64,000 nucleotides of DNA from DATBAT01 sp963824805. GTDB taxonomy: Bacteria > Acidobacteriota > Terriglobia > Terriglobales > Acidobacteriaceae. The notes under the pieces were generated by a model that was given only the letters and a program-made list of their open reading frames with translations, searched no databases and had not been told where the DNA came from. Positions 54,459 to 63,683 of the stretch are shown here, piece by piece (position 1 is the stretch's first letter; the number at the start of each line of letters is the position of its first letter). The stretch is taken from the NCBI GenBank assembly GCA_963824805.1, contig CAWGQZ010000047.1:1-64000 (forward strand). Reading direction: 5' to 3'. Position numbers and translations under genes: made by a program.

Positions 54459-55644
54459 ATCGTCCCACCAAAGTCCCCTGCCATGTGGATGACACCGCCT
54501 GAATGCGTTCCACAGCCTCCCGCAAGATCTCGGATGACGAGGCGAACGAGAAGCGTACAAAATCCTTACCCGAAGGCCCAAACGCCGCTCCCGCAATGGC
54601 TGCGACGCCGGCCTCATTGAGCATAAGATCGCAAACCTCCTCGGCCGTGCGGCCCGTGTCGGAGATGTTGACCCAGGCGTAGAAGGCACCCTCCGGCGCA
54701 AAGCAGCGGAAACCGGGCACGCGATTCAGATCGCGCGCAAATTGCTCTCTCCGTTTGGCGAACTCCCCCACCATTCGCGGAGTCGCGCCGTCGCGATCGC
54801 GCAAGGCCTCAATGGCAGCATACTGGGTGAATTCCGCCACGCAGGTATAGGTGTTTACTACCAGCATGTTCAAAGCAGGAACAATATGCGGAGGCGCCAC
54901 CGCATAGCCCAGCCGCCACCCGGTCATGGCAAAACTCTTGGAAAAGCCATCGATGATGATGGTGCGCTCTTCCATCCCGGGGTAGCTCATCATCGATTTG
55001 AAGGTGCCAGCATAAATAATGCGGGCATAAATCTCATCCGAAAGCACCAGCAGGTCGTGCTTCACCGCCAGCTCCGCCAGCCGCCGTTGGACTTCGTCGG
55101 TATATACCGTGCCCGTCGGATTTCCGGGTGAATTGGTGATCAATATCTTGGTGCGCGGTGTAATCTTCGCCGCAACCTCGTCAGGGTCCGGCTGCAACCG
55201 GTTCTTCTCCGCCAGTTCAAAGGGCACACCCACACCGTCAAGCCCCGCCGTCATCGAGGGGTATCCCGGAAAGCCCGGATCGGGATAGAGCACCTCATCG
55301 CCCGGCTCAACCAGCGCCAACATTGCCATGAACAGCGCTATCTTGCAGCCAGGCGCTATGACCGTGTTGGATGGGGAGATGGAAAGATTTCTCGTCTCCT
55401 TCAGATATTTCGCAAGCTCCTGCTGTAGCGCAGGCAAGCCTTGCACCGCGCAATAGCGGTCCTTCCCGTCGTCCACAGCTTGCTTGAGGGCTCCAATCAC
55501 GGGTGCAGAGGGGTGAAAGTCAGGTTCACCGAGTTCAAGATGGATGATCGAGCGCCCCTGGCGCTCTAGCTCTTTCGCCGCAGCGAATACCGACAACGCG
55601 CCTTCGCCAGTCATGGCCGCTATACGCGAGGAAGGATGTCTCAT
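54457..55644 (-). CDS. PLP-dependent class I aminotransferase
   Basis: 395 residues, fold-type I, AspC-like subgroup. It has GEPDFHPSAPVIGALKQAV, PGCKIALFMAMLALVEPGDEV, LITNSPGNPTGTVY, DEIYARIIY, IDGFSKSFAMTGWRLGYAV (PLP Lys in SKSF) and VRFSFASS (carboxylate-binding Arg). Substrate specificity is not deducible; aspartate or another amino acid is likely. It may serve in diaminopimelate synthesis (succinyl-DAP aminotransferase), for which no dedicated gene is seen next to dapD. Confidence 0.9.
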   Translation of the reverse strand: MRHPSSRIAAMTGEGALSVFAAAKELERQGRSIIHLELGEPDFHPSAPVIGALKQAVDDGKDRYCAVQGLPALQQELAKYLKETRNLSISPSNTVIAPGCKIALFMAMLALVEPGDEVLYPDPGFPGYPSMTAGLDGVGVPFELAEKNRLQPDPDEVAAKITPRTKILITNSPGNPTGTVYTDEVQRRLAELAVKHDLLVLSDEIYARIIYAGTFKSMMSYPGMEERTIIIDGFSKSFAMTGWRLGYAVAPPHIVPALNMLVVNTYTCVAEFTQYAAIEALRDRDGATPRMVGEFAKRREQFARDLNRVPGFRCFAPEGAFYAWVNISDTGRTAEEVCDLMLNEAGVAAIAGAAFGPSGKDFVRFSFASSSEILREAVERIQAVSSTWQGTLVGR

Positions 55645-55651
55645 AGGTGGT

Positions 55652-56320
55652 TCATTTTATCGCAGCGTCCAAAGTAAGCCGAAGTAGTTGCCCGGAATGA
55701 GCTCGGACTCTTACCGAAGCACAACTGTCTACGATCCAATCTGCCCCGGCCTCCTTAAGTTCTTCCCCAGAGCACCAGGTTCGCAGGCCGAGAACTCTGC
55801 ACCCTGCAGCTTTGCCGGACTGCACGCCGGCCGGAGCATCTTCCAACACCACACAATCGGAGGGTAGCGATTTCAATCTTGCGGCACCTTTCAAATAAGG
55901 CTCGGGGTGTGGCTTCCCGTGTTTGACATCGGAGTAAGTCACCATCAGCGGCGCAATCGGAATGCTTACCGCCGATAACTTTGCCTCCGCCAGTTCCTTT
56001 GAGCATGAAGTCACTACTGTCCACAGGGCACCGTTGAGTGCTGCCAGCAGTTCCCGAGCCCCGTCGCAAGCGACTACACCCTCGAGGTCTTCCATTTCGG
56101 AACGCTCCGCTTCGAGAGTTTCTTTCTCGTGGTCCGCATCCGGAAGATACTCCTGCACAATGGCCATGCTGGGACGGCCGTGGGCGGCCGCCAACAGTTT
56201 CGCAGGATCGAACCCGCGTACCGTCGCCCAACGCGTCCAAACCCGCTCAATGGCGGCCGTGGAGTCAATCAATACTCCGTCCAGATCAAACAGCACGGCT
56301 TTGCATTCAATATGAATCAT
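55652..56320 (-). CDS. HAD-superfamily phosphatase, copy 2
   Basis: 222 residues, paralogous to the gene at 41568. Motif I is VLFDLDGVLIDSTAAIERVW; other motifs are WTVVTSCSKELAEAKL, KHGKPHPEPYLKGAARLKSL and VVLEDAPAGVQSGKAAG. It lies seven bases upstream of the aminotransferase and four bases after mutM, so it is in an operon with both. Confidence 0.88.
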   Translation of the reverse strand: MIHIECKAVLFDLDGVLIDSTAAIERVWTRWATVRGFDPAKLLAAAHGRPSMAIVQEYLPDADHEKETLEAERSEMEDLEGVVACDGARELLAALNGALWTVVTSCSKELAEAKLSAVSIPIAPLMVTYSDVKHGKPHPEPYLKGAARLKSLPSDCVVLEDAPAGVQSGKAAGCRVLGLRTWCSGEELKEAGADWIVDSCASVRVRAHSGQLLRLTLDAAIK

Positions 56321-56324
56321 TAGG

Positions 56325-57224
56325 TCATCGTCTCTTCAACGCTTCCAACTCATCCAGCGTACGCGGCCAATCCGATCCCAACAGCCGCGACATGCTCCGG
56401 TCAGCCAGGACTTTTCCGCCTGTCTGACATTTCGCGCAATAGTTCGTTTCGTTGTCAGCATAGCGGATGCGCTGAACCTTTTCGCCGCAGCGCGGACACG
56501 CCTCCCCGTAGCGCCCATGCACTGCCATTCCCTTCCGAAATGCGGTGACTTTTTCGGGAAATGCGAGCTTGGCCTCCGCTTTCAAGCGATCCATCCAAAG
56601 TTCGAGGGTGTGTCTGGTGGCCGCGTATAGCCGCACCCATTCGTCTGGCTTGAGCTTGTGGGTAAGAGAAATCGGCGATAGTTGAGCTGCATGCAGAATC
56701 TCGTCGGAATACGCATTGCCGATCCCGCTCAGCAATCGCGGATCGGTTAGGGCCCTCTTCAAGGTTCGATTTTCGACGGTAAGCGTCGCTCGAAAGCTTT
56801 CGAGGTCAGCGCTGAATACGTCGATACCTCCTGGATCGACGGAAAGCAAACCCTCCTCACCGCGGAAGACATGCAACGACGCGCGTCGGCGGGCGCCGGC
56901 CTCGGTGAGTACAAGAGAACCCTTCGGAAAATCAAATGCCGCCAGCATCTGGCGGCCTCCTAGCTTGGCCTCGGGCTTTCGCCAGTGCAGGCGGCCAGCG
57001 ATCATCAAGTGAAGCACCAGCCAGAGATCGTTATCCACCGAGATCGCAATGCGCTTGCCGATCCGGCGCAATTCTCGCACCGTGCCTCCTTCCACCTCCG
57101 AGATCGAGGGCTGTACGGTACGGAGCAGAAACGGACTGGAGATTCGGACGTGTTGAACAGACTGCCCAATGATGCGAGGTTCAAGCGCGCTGATGTAAGC
57201 GGAGATGTCAGGCAGTTCAGGCAC
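56325..57224 (-). CDS. mutM: Formamidopyrimidine-DNA glycosylase family (Fpg/MutM-like)
   Basis: Base-excision-repair glycosylase for oxidised purines. 299 residues. The N terminus MPELPDISAYISAL keeps the catalytic Pro2 and Glu3, with Asp at position 6 where classic Fpg has Glu. Further motifs are GGRQMLAAFDFPKGSL, LSGIGNAYSDEILHAAQLSP (H2TH) and a C-terminal zinc finger CPRCG to CAKCQ. These sequence differences mark an Fpg-like subfamily. Confidence 0.88.
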   Translation of the reverse strand: MPELPDISAYISALEPRIIGQSVQHVRISSPFLLRTVQPSISEVEGGTVRELRRIGKRIAISVDNDLWLVLHLMIAGRLHWRKPEAKLGGRQMLAAFDFPKGSLVLTEAGARRRASLHVFRGEEGLLSVDPGGIDVFSADLESFRATLTVENRTLKRALTDPRLLSGIGNAYSDEILHAAQLSPISLTHKLKPDEWVRLYAATRHTLELWMDRLKAEAKLAFPEKVTAFRKGMAVHGRYGEACPRCGEKVQRIRYADNETNYCAKCQTGGKVLADRSMSRLLGSDWPRTLDELEALKRR

Positions 57225-57299
57225 GCATACCAGATTGCATGGAAGGTGAGCAACTTCCGCAAGCTGCCTCGGGTTCGTAAGAATGCCTTGGGGCGGAGA

Positions 57300-58454
57300 T
57301 CAGATCGCTTTGAGCGCCGTCTCCAGGTCCCGAACGATATCCTCAACATCTTCAATCCCAACCGAAATCCTTACCATTCCGTCTGTGATCCCGATTGTCT
57401 TACGTCCCTTCGGTCCCAGCGCAGCGTGAGTCATGGTCGCGGGATGCGATATCAGCGTCTCCACTCCGCCCAGGGACTCCGCCAGCGAACACACGCGCAC
57501 CTTCTTTAACAGCCTCTTGGCATTGGCCAGAGAGCCGGTTTCAAATGTGATCATGGCCCCAAAGCCGCTCATCTGCTCCATCGCCAGTTCATGCTGCGGG
57601 TGGTCGGGCAATCCCGGATAAAAAACTCTCTTCACTTTCTTATGTCCTGCAAGAAACCCGGCGACGATCCGGCCGCTCTCATCATGCTGTTCCATCCGAA
57701 CCGCCAGTGTCTTAACCCCCCGCAAGATTAGCCAGCACTCAAACGGAGACAGAATCGCCCCCGCCGCCTTCTGCACAAACGCGAGCTTCTCGGCCTGCTC
57801 TTTTTTGGTGCATACGACCACGCCGCCCAGTCCATCGCTGTGTCCATTCAGAAATTTTGTCGTGGAATGGACCACCATGTCAGCGCCCAGGGCAATCGGC
57901 TGCTGGAAATATGGGGACATGAAAGTGTTGTCCACCACCAGCTCAGCCTTTTTACGCCTGCATATTTGGCTTACCGCCCGGATATCGGTCAACGCCATCA
58001 GCGGATTGGTTGGCGTCTCCATGTAAACCATGCGCGTATTCTTCTGGATGGCGCGTTCCACGTTCGCTGGATCGGTGGTGTTGACGTAGGTAAATTCCAA
58101 ACCAAAATTCGCCAGCACCTGATTGAACAGGCGCGGCACGCCTCCGTAAAGATCGTGTCCGCAGACCACGTGGTCTCCAACCTTGAACAAAGTACAGATG
58201 GCATTGGTAGCCGCCATTCCGCTGGCGAATACACGTGCCGCAATGCCGCCTTCTAGCGCCGCCAGGTTTTCTTCCAGCCGCGTCCGGGTAGGGTTCGAGA
58301 CCCGGGAATACTCGTACCCCTTGTTTTTGCCCAGCCCTTCCTGCACGTAGGTCGAGGTTGGATAAATGGGTACCGAAACCGCGCCCGTAAGGGGATCGGG
58401 TTCCTGTCCGGCATGAATGGCCAATGTGGCAAATCCCTCTTGTTTCTTGCCCAT
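57300..58454 (-). CDS. metB: Cystathionine gamma-synthase / gamma-lyase family enzyme
   Basis: PLP enzyme of the Cys/Met metabolism family, 384 residues. It has GFATLAIHAGQEPD, YSRVSNPTRTRLEENLAALEGG, YMETPTNPL, VVDNTFMSPYFQQP, HSTTKFLNGHSDGLGG (PLP Lys) and SLGGVETLISHPATMTH. It lies 73 bases after cysK, fitting cysteine-methionine transsulfuration. Synthase and lyase cannot be told apart by sequence reading alone, so the symbol is tentative. Confidence 0.88.
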   Translation of the reverse strand: MGKKQEGFATLAIHAGQEPDPLTGAVSVPIYPTSTYVQEGLGKNKGYEYSRVSNPTRTRLEENLAALEGGIAARVFASGMAATNAICTLFKVGDHVVCGHDLYGGVPRLFNQVLANFGLEFTYVNTTDPANVERAIQKNTRMVYMETPTNPLMALTDIRAVSQICRRKKAELVVDNTFMSPYFQQPIALGADMVVHSTTKFLNGHSDGLGGVVVCTKKEQAEKLAFVQKAAGAILSPFECWLILRGVKTLAVRMEQHDESGRIVAGFLAGHKKVKRVFYPGLPDHPQHELAMEQMSGFGAMITFETGSLANAKRLLKKVRVCSLAESLGGVETLISHPATMTHAALGPKGRKTIGITDGMVRISVGIEDVEDIVRDLETALKAI

Positions 58455-58527
58455 GAAGTTTCTTTCTTAAGAACAAATTTATGACTGCGTGGCGTCGCGT
58501 TATTAACTGGCTACCACAGCGCTTGGA

Positions 58528-59478
58528 CTAAACTCCGCCCTCGAAAATCTTCTTCGAAAGATATCTCTCAGCGGAGTCGGGAATCATCGTCACCACTGTC
58601 CCCTTACCCAATCTCTTCGCAACTTGAAGCGCAGCAAAAACACTTGCGCCGCCGCTCGAGCCCGAGAGCACTCCTTCGCGGGCAGCCAATTGCTTCACCA
58701 TACCGAAGGCGTCATCATCACTAACCATCAGAACTTCGTCGCAGACCGACGGATCGAAATTTCCCGGAATAAAGCTCGCGCCGATCCCCTCCACTTTGTG
58801 CGGCCCTGGGGGTTTGCCGCCAAGTATCGATCCCTGGGTCTCGACTGCGATTGCCAGCACTTTCGGCAGACGCTTCTTCATGTACCGGGCAACTCCGGTG
58901 AACGTTCCAGCCGTGCCCGCGCCGATTACTATGGCATCAATCTTTCCTTCCATCTGCTCGAAGATTTCCACTGCTGTGGTTTCACAGTGGTAGTCAGGAT
59001 TGGCGGGATTGAAAAACTGCCCTGCCATAAATGCCTTGGGATCGCGCGCGACCAACTCCTTTGCCTGGCGAATCGCCCCCTGCATTCCCTCCGCGTCCGG
59101 CGTGCGGGTGACGTCAGCGCCCAAGGCCCGCATGATCGCAACCTTCTCTTCAGAAAAGCGCTCAGGCACGAACAGAGCCACCTTGTAACCACGATTGACC
59201 CCAATCAGGGCTAGGCCAATGCCAGTATTGCCGGCAGTCGCCTCCACGATGGTCCCGCCGGGCTTAAGTTGCCCTTCCTGCTCGGCCCGGCGGATGATTC
59301 CGATAGCGGCGCGATCCTTCACGCTGCCGCCTGGATTCAGGTATTCCAGCTTGGCAAACACTTCGGCCGACCCCGGCTGGGCGATGTGTTTTAGTTTCAA
59401 AAGCGGGGTTGCACCCACGAGCTGAGTAATGTCGTCAGTGACGCGCAGCGGAGCGCTGGAAACAGTTTTGGTAGCCAC
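58528..59478 (-). CDS. cysK: Cysteine synthase A
   Basis: O-acetylserine sulfhydrylase, 316 residues. It has VGATPLLKLKHIA, LNPGGSVKDRAAIG (PLP Lys), EATAGNTGIGLALIG, and IGAGTAGTFTGVARYMK (phosphate loop). The near-terminal region is LSGSSGGASVFAALQVAKRL. It starts the minus-strand cysK-metB-mutM-HAD-aminotransferase set. Confidence 0.94.
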   Translation of the reverse strand: MATKTVSSAPLRVTDDITQLVGATPLLKLKHIAQPGSAEVFAKLEYLNPGGSVKDRAAIGIIRRAEQEGQLKPGGTIVEATAGNTGIGLALIGVNRGYKVALFVPERFSEEKVAIMRALGADVTRTPDAEGMQGAIRQAKELVARDPKAFMAGQFFNPANPDYHCETTAVEIFEQMEGKIDAIVIGAGTAGTFTGVARYMKKRLPKVLAIAVETQGSILGGKPPGPHKVEGIGASFIPGNFDPSVCDEVLMVSDDDAFGMVKQLAAREGVLSGSSGGASVFAALQVAKRLGKGTVVTMIPDSAERYLSKKIFEGGV

Positions 59479-59577
59479 GCTACAAGACTATGGGGGCGGT
59501 AGCAAGAAGGTCAATTATCGGAAGTAAGCAGCGGGACGGCATTCCGTACAGCGGCAGCCGGTGAAGCAGACTCCTAC

Positions 59578-60160
59578 CTACTGCGCGCCGCCGGCCAGCC
59601 GCTCGTCCCCGGCGTAGTAACCACTCCGCGTGCGCACCGTAAGCTTGCCGTGTCCGTGGGCGTCGGCTTCGACACGAATGGTGCGATATCCACCCGCACT
59701 CTTGGGATTGGTCGGCTTGTATCCGATTGTGTACTGGTTGCGAATGTCGTGGGCCACCTGGCGGCTGATTTCGTCCACTTCGTCCACCGTCTTTGGAAAG
59801 AACGCGATCCCGCCCGTGCGCTCGCAAATGGTCTGCAGCACCCGCCGGGTACGGTGTTGACGCTCATCGCCCAAGATCGCAATGGCGTAAACCGTAGGCC
59901 CGTTCTCTTGCTGGATGCGCTTCACCGCCTGCTCCAGCGACTCACGGCTTGCCGTATCTTCCCCGTCCGTTACCACGAACAGCACTTTCTTCTGCAAGGC
60001 TGAGTTCTTGCTCTGGTCCGCCGAGGCCACGACCGCGTCATAGAGCGCCGTTCCGCCTCGCGCCTCGACTTTTTCCAGAGCTTCGCGCAATTTGTTGATG
60101 TCGCTGGTAAAGAGCGAATCGTTGTTATGTTCCTCTACTGCGTCCGTTACGTATTGCTCG
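59578..60160 (-). CDS. VWFA-related acidobacterial domain protein, 5' part lost at the join
   Basis: The C-terminal ~190 residues of a von Willebrand factor A-like protein of the acidobacterial VWFA family (TIGR03436 type): FTSDINKLREALEKVEARGG, TALYDAVVAS, KVLFVVTDGEDTASRES, VYAIAILGDE, GIAFFPKTVDEVDEISRQVA and DIRNQYTIGYKPTNP. It should begin ~150 residues earlier, with a signal peptide and the DxSxS metal site. Instead the frame runs into high-GC foreign sequence near 60,130-60,180. Truncated by the join. Confidence 0.8.
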
Positions 60161-60180
60161 TCGGCCGCCGGGCCCTGGCT
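60125..60180. other. Probable chimeric contig junction
   Basis: Left of ~60,130 the codons read as an acidobacterial VWFA protein on the minus strand. Right of ~60,180 the composition becomes extremely GC-rich and the reading switches to actinobacterial-type proteins. No insertion element or repeat is visible at the border. Confidence 0.75.
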
Positions 60181-61078
60181 CCGCGTCGGCCCACCCGCGT
60201 TCCCCGCCATGACCGCCGTCGCGGCGCAGGGCGACTCGCTGTTCGGGCTCGCGCAGAACGGCGATATCTGGCGCGCCGACGCGGGTGCCGGTTGGGTGCG
60301 GCGCTCGACGCGTCCGCGCACGGGCACGAGCATCCTGGTCGCGTCGCCGGGCGTGCTCTACGTCGCCTCGACCGACCCGAAGATCCTCTCGCGCTCAACC
60401 AACGGCGGCCGTGACTTCATCCGCTGCGGACGCGACGGGTTGCCGCCGGCACCAACTTCGTGGTCGCGACGGCGAACGGCCGGGTCGGCGTCGTCCGCGC
60501 CCATCGCCTCGCGCTGTCGTCGAACCAGTGCCGCACGTGGACGCGGCCTCGATCAGGGGCCGCATCCGTCGATCGCGCGCACCGGCACGACGTGGCTCGC
60601 CGTCGTCGAGCGCCCGGGGCTGGCGGCGGCCAACCGGTTCCGGCTGCTCGCGTCGACCGATCTCGGCCGCACCTGGCGGGTGCGCGCCAACCGGTCGGCG
60701 TTCCTGATCGGGTCGCCGCCCGGGCTCGGCGTGGCGTCGCTGGTGGCCGACCCGGTCGACGGCTGAACCGGCTCTGGCTGATCCACAACGGCCGGCTGGC
60801 GGAGCGACAACGGCGGGCGCAGCTGGGACCAACGCGACACCCGCGGCGATGCGCGTAACCACGGTCGTCCCAGCGCGACCCGCGCGAACAACGTCCACGT
60901 CCTCGGGCTGACCTCGACCCGCCGGCCGATCACGCGCACGTCGTCGAGTTCCGGCACCACGTGGACCGACATCCGGCTCCCGCCACCGGGGCGCTGCCGC
61001 ACGTGCCCTCCTGTTCGCCACGTCCACCACCCGCGCGGCCATCGCCACCAGCCCGGCGTCTGGACGTACGCTTTCTAG
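60181..61078 (+). CDS. BNR/sialidase-like repeat protein, partial and frameshifted
   Basis: Right of the junction the plus strand codes for a BNR-type beta-propeller protein: GDSLFGLAQNGDIWRADAG, GVLYVASTDPKIL, SRSTNGGRDF and LASTDLGRTWRVRANRS, with an LWLIHNGRL-like segment in another frame. At least four indels break it. The 5' end is missing at the junction. It may end at the TAG near 61076, touching the convergent methyltransferase stop. Function is unknown; a WD/BNR propeller is as much as can be said. Confidence 0.55.
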
Positions 61079-62464
61079 CGACCTGCTAGGAGCCGGGAAC
61101 GGCCTCGAACCGCGCGACGCACTCGACGTGGTGCGTGTGCGGGAACATGTCGACCGGGCGGACCCGCTCCAGCCGGTAGCCGCCCTCGACGAGCAGCGCG
61201 GCGTTCGCCGGCGAGCGTCGTCGGGTTGCACGAGACGTACACGAGGCGCCGCGGCTCGAGCTCCAGCACCCGCCGCACGGCCTTCGGCGTCAGGCCGGCG
61301 CGCGGCGGGTCGACGCACGACGACGTCCGGGACGGCAGGCCGCCCTCGAGCAGCGGGCGGACGGCCTTGGCGACGTCGCCGGGGACGAACTCGACGTTCT
61401 CGACGCCGTTGCGCTCCGCGTTCTCGACGGCGCGCTCGACGGCCTCCTCACGACCTCGACGCCGAACACCTGCCCGGCGCGCCGGGCCAGCGCCAGCGCG
61501 ATCGAGCCGATGCCGGAGTAGAGGTCCCACACGACCTCGTCGCCGCCAGCCCCGCCTCCTCGATGGCGAGCTCGTAGAGGCGCTCGCACATCGCGGTGTT
61601 GGTCTGCAGGAAGGCGCCGGCCGAGACGCTGCAGCCGCAGCCCGAGCAGCTCCTCCTCGTACCAGTCGCGGCCGAACCAGCGTCGTCGCCAGGCCGGTGC
61701 GTGACCTCGGCGAGGCGCTCGGGTCCGCGTGCAGCAGGCCGACGCAGCCGGGGACGCGCTCGGCCAGCTCCTCGATGAGCCGGTCGACGGCGGCAGCTCG
61801 CCCGTCGCCGTGACCAGCGTCAGCAGGAGCTCGCCGGTGCGGTCGGAGCGCGCACGACCAGGTGGCGCAGGTAGCCGGTGTTGCTGCGCCGGTCCCAGAT
61901 GTCGCGCGTTGATGCGGCGGGCCCAGGCCTCGACGACGCGGCGCGCCTCGTTGACCGGCCTCGCCGATCAGCAGGCAGGCGTTGACGGGCATGATCTCGT
62001 CCCAGCGGCCGGCCCGGTGGAACCCGAGCGCGGGCCCCTCCTCGGTCTCGCCGAAGGAGAACTCGAGCTTGTTGCGGTAGCCGTAGGTGCGGATCGCGCG
62101 GGACGATCGGGTCCTGGACGAAGTCGCTCTGGTGGCCGATGCGCTCAGCACGTCGCGCGATCTGCTGCGCCTTCCAGACCGTAGCTGCGCGGCGTAGTCG
62201 AGGTCCTGCCACTTGCAGCCGCCGCACGCACCGAAGTGCGGGCAGGGCGCGATCACGCCGGTCGGGGCCCGGCGCCAGCGTCTCGACCGTGGTCGCCTCG
62301 CCGTAGGACCGCTTCACCTTGGTGACGCGGGCGCGCACGCGGTCGCCCGGCAGCGCACGGTCGACGAACAGGACGAAGTCGTCGAGCCGGGCGACGCCGC
62401 GACCGCCGAACGCGAGGGAGTCCACGAGGACCTCGACCTCGCTGCCTTTCTCGGGTCTTGACAT
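61075..62464 (-). CDS. TrmA/RlmD-family RNA uracil-C5 methyltransferase, frameshifted
   Basis: SAM-dependent RNA (uracil-5-)-methyltransferase. ATG at 62464 opens an N-terminal TRAM domain (EVEVLVDSLAFGGRGVARLD, DRVRARVTKVKRSYGEA). Then follow an iron-sulfur motif CPHFGACGGCKWQDLDYAAQ, GYRNKLEFSFGE, DLYSGIGSIALALARR (SAM site), VDPPRAGL and the catalytic Cys in YVSCNPTTLAG. The pieces lie in different frames with at least four indels. Its ATG starts directly after the transporter's stop (TAGATG), so they are one transcription unit. Confidence 0.8.
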
Positions 62465-63671
62465 CTACGCCGGAGTGTACGCACGGTGCGCGATCCGGCG
62501 TGCCGTCAGCGCACCGGCCAGGCAGAACACGGCGCAGCGACGCGAACATCACGGCGAACCCGCTCTTCTCGGCGAGTGAGCCCGAGCGCGGGCGGCGTGA
62601 TCGATCCGATCAGGAACACGACCGTCGACGCGGCGCCGACCGCGACGCCCGGCCGACCGGCCGGCCACCTCGCCGGCGATCACGTAGACGATGCCGTTGA
62701 AGCCCAGCGTGCCGAACGCCAGCAGCACGGCCGCGATCACGCCCGGCACGAGGCCCGCGCGGAGCGCGAACGGGAACGGGATCACCGTCGCGGCGCCGAG
62801 CAGGCCGAGCGCCGACAGCGTGGCGACGCGACGGGTTCCGCCGGCCCGGTCGGCCGACGAAGCCCCAGACGACGCGGGCCGCGGCGGCGCCGAGGTTGAG
62901 CGCGGCGAAGACGATCGCGGCGCCGGTCTCCGACAGACCGGCGTCGTGCGCGGCGCTGACCGTGAACGTGAGCACGCCGCCGAGCGTGGTCACGTACAGC
63001 GCGCCGGTCAGCATCGACCCAGCGCAGCGGCACCGGAAACGACGCCGCGCATCGGCCGGCAGGTCGGCCTGGCGCTCGGCCGGGGCCGGCCGCGTAGGCG
63101 AACAGGAAGCCGAACGCGAGCACGAGCATCGCGGCACCGAGAAGGCCAGCTCGCAGGCCGCCGAAGTGGTAGAGGATCGGCAGCAGGCCGGCGGCGACGA
63201 ACCCGCCGACGGGCACGGCCATCTGGCGCAGGCCGAGGATGCGCCCGCGGCGGTCGGGCGGGAAGTGGATCAGGATCGCGGTCATGCCGGCGACCGGCAC
63301 CGCGGCGGCGCCGATGCCCGGAGATCAGCAGCGCCGACGAACATCACCGGCAGCGTCGGCGCGAAGCCGGCCAGCGGTCAGGCCCGCGGCGCCGATGATC
63401 GAGCCGGCGATCAGCACGGGCGCGCGCCGATGCGGTCGCACAGGCGGCCGGCGGCGATCAGCGCGACGGCCGGTCCGACGCCCGTGGCGCCGAACAGGAA
63501 GGCGAACTCGACCGTGCTGACGCCGCGGTCGTTGCGCAGGGCCAGGGTCAGCGCCGGCAGGCCGAACTGCACCAGCGAGATGGCGATCTGCGACGCGATC
63601 GCGCACAGGACGATGAGGTGACGCCGGGGCCACCGGTACACCGTACCATCGCCGGATACCCGCGTTAGCAT
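62465..63671 (-). CDS. MFS transporter, multiply frameshifted
   Basis: About 400 residues over at least four frame breaks. Recognisable TM segments: HLIVLCAIASQIAISLVQFG, FAFLFGATGVGPAVALIAAG followed by the MFS motif A-like GRLCDRIGARP, GRILGLRQMAVPVGGFVAAG, GLLGAAMLVLAFGFLFAYA, and VPGVIAAVLLAFGTLGFNGI. The start near 63671 (MLTRVSGDG) and the stop at 62465-62467 give the usual MFS length. Substrate unknown. It is divergent from the LysR gene with 12 bases between starts. Confidence 0.72.
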
Positions 63672-63683
63672 AGGCAGGTACCG

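Noticed and set aside
58270..58310. tRNA-like GGTTCGAGACC sequence
   Set aside because: It lies inside the metB-like coding region and no cloverleaf surrounds it.
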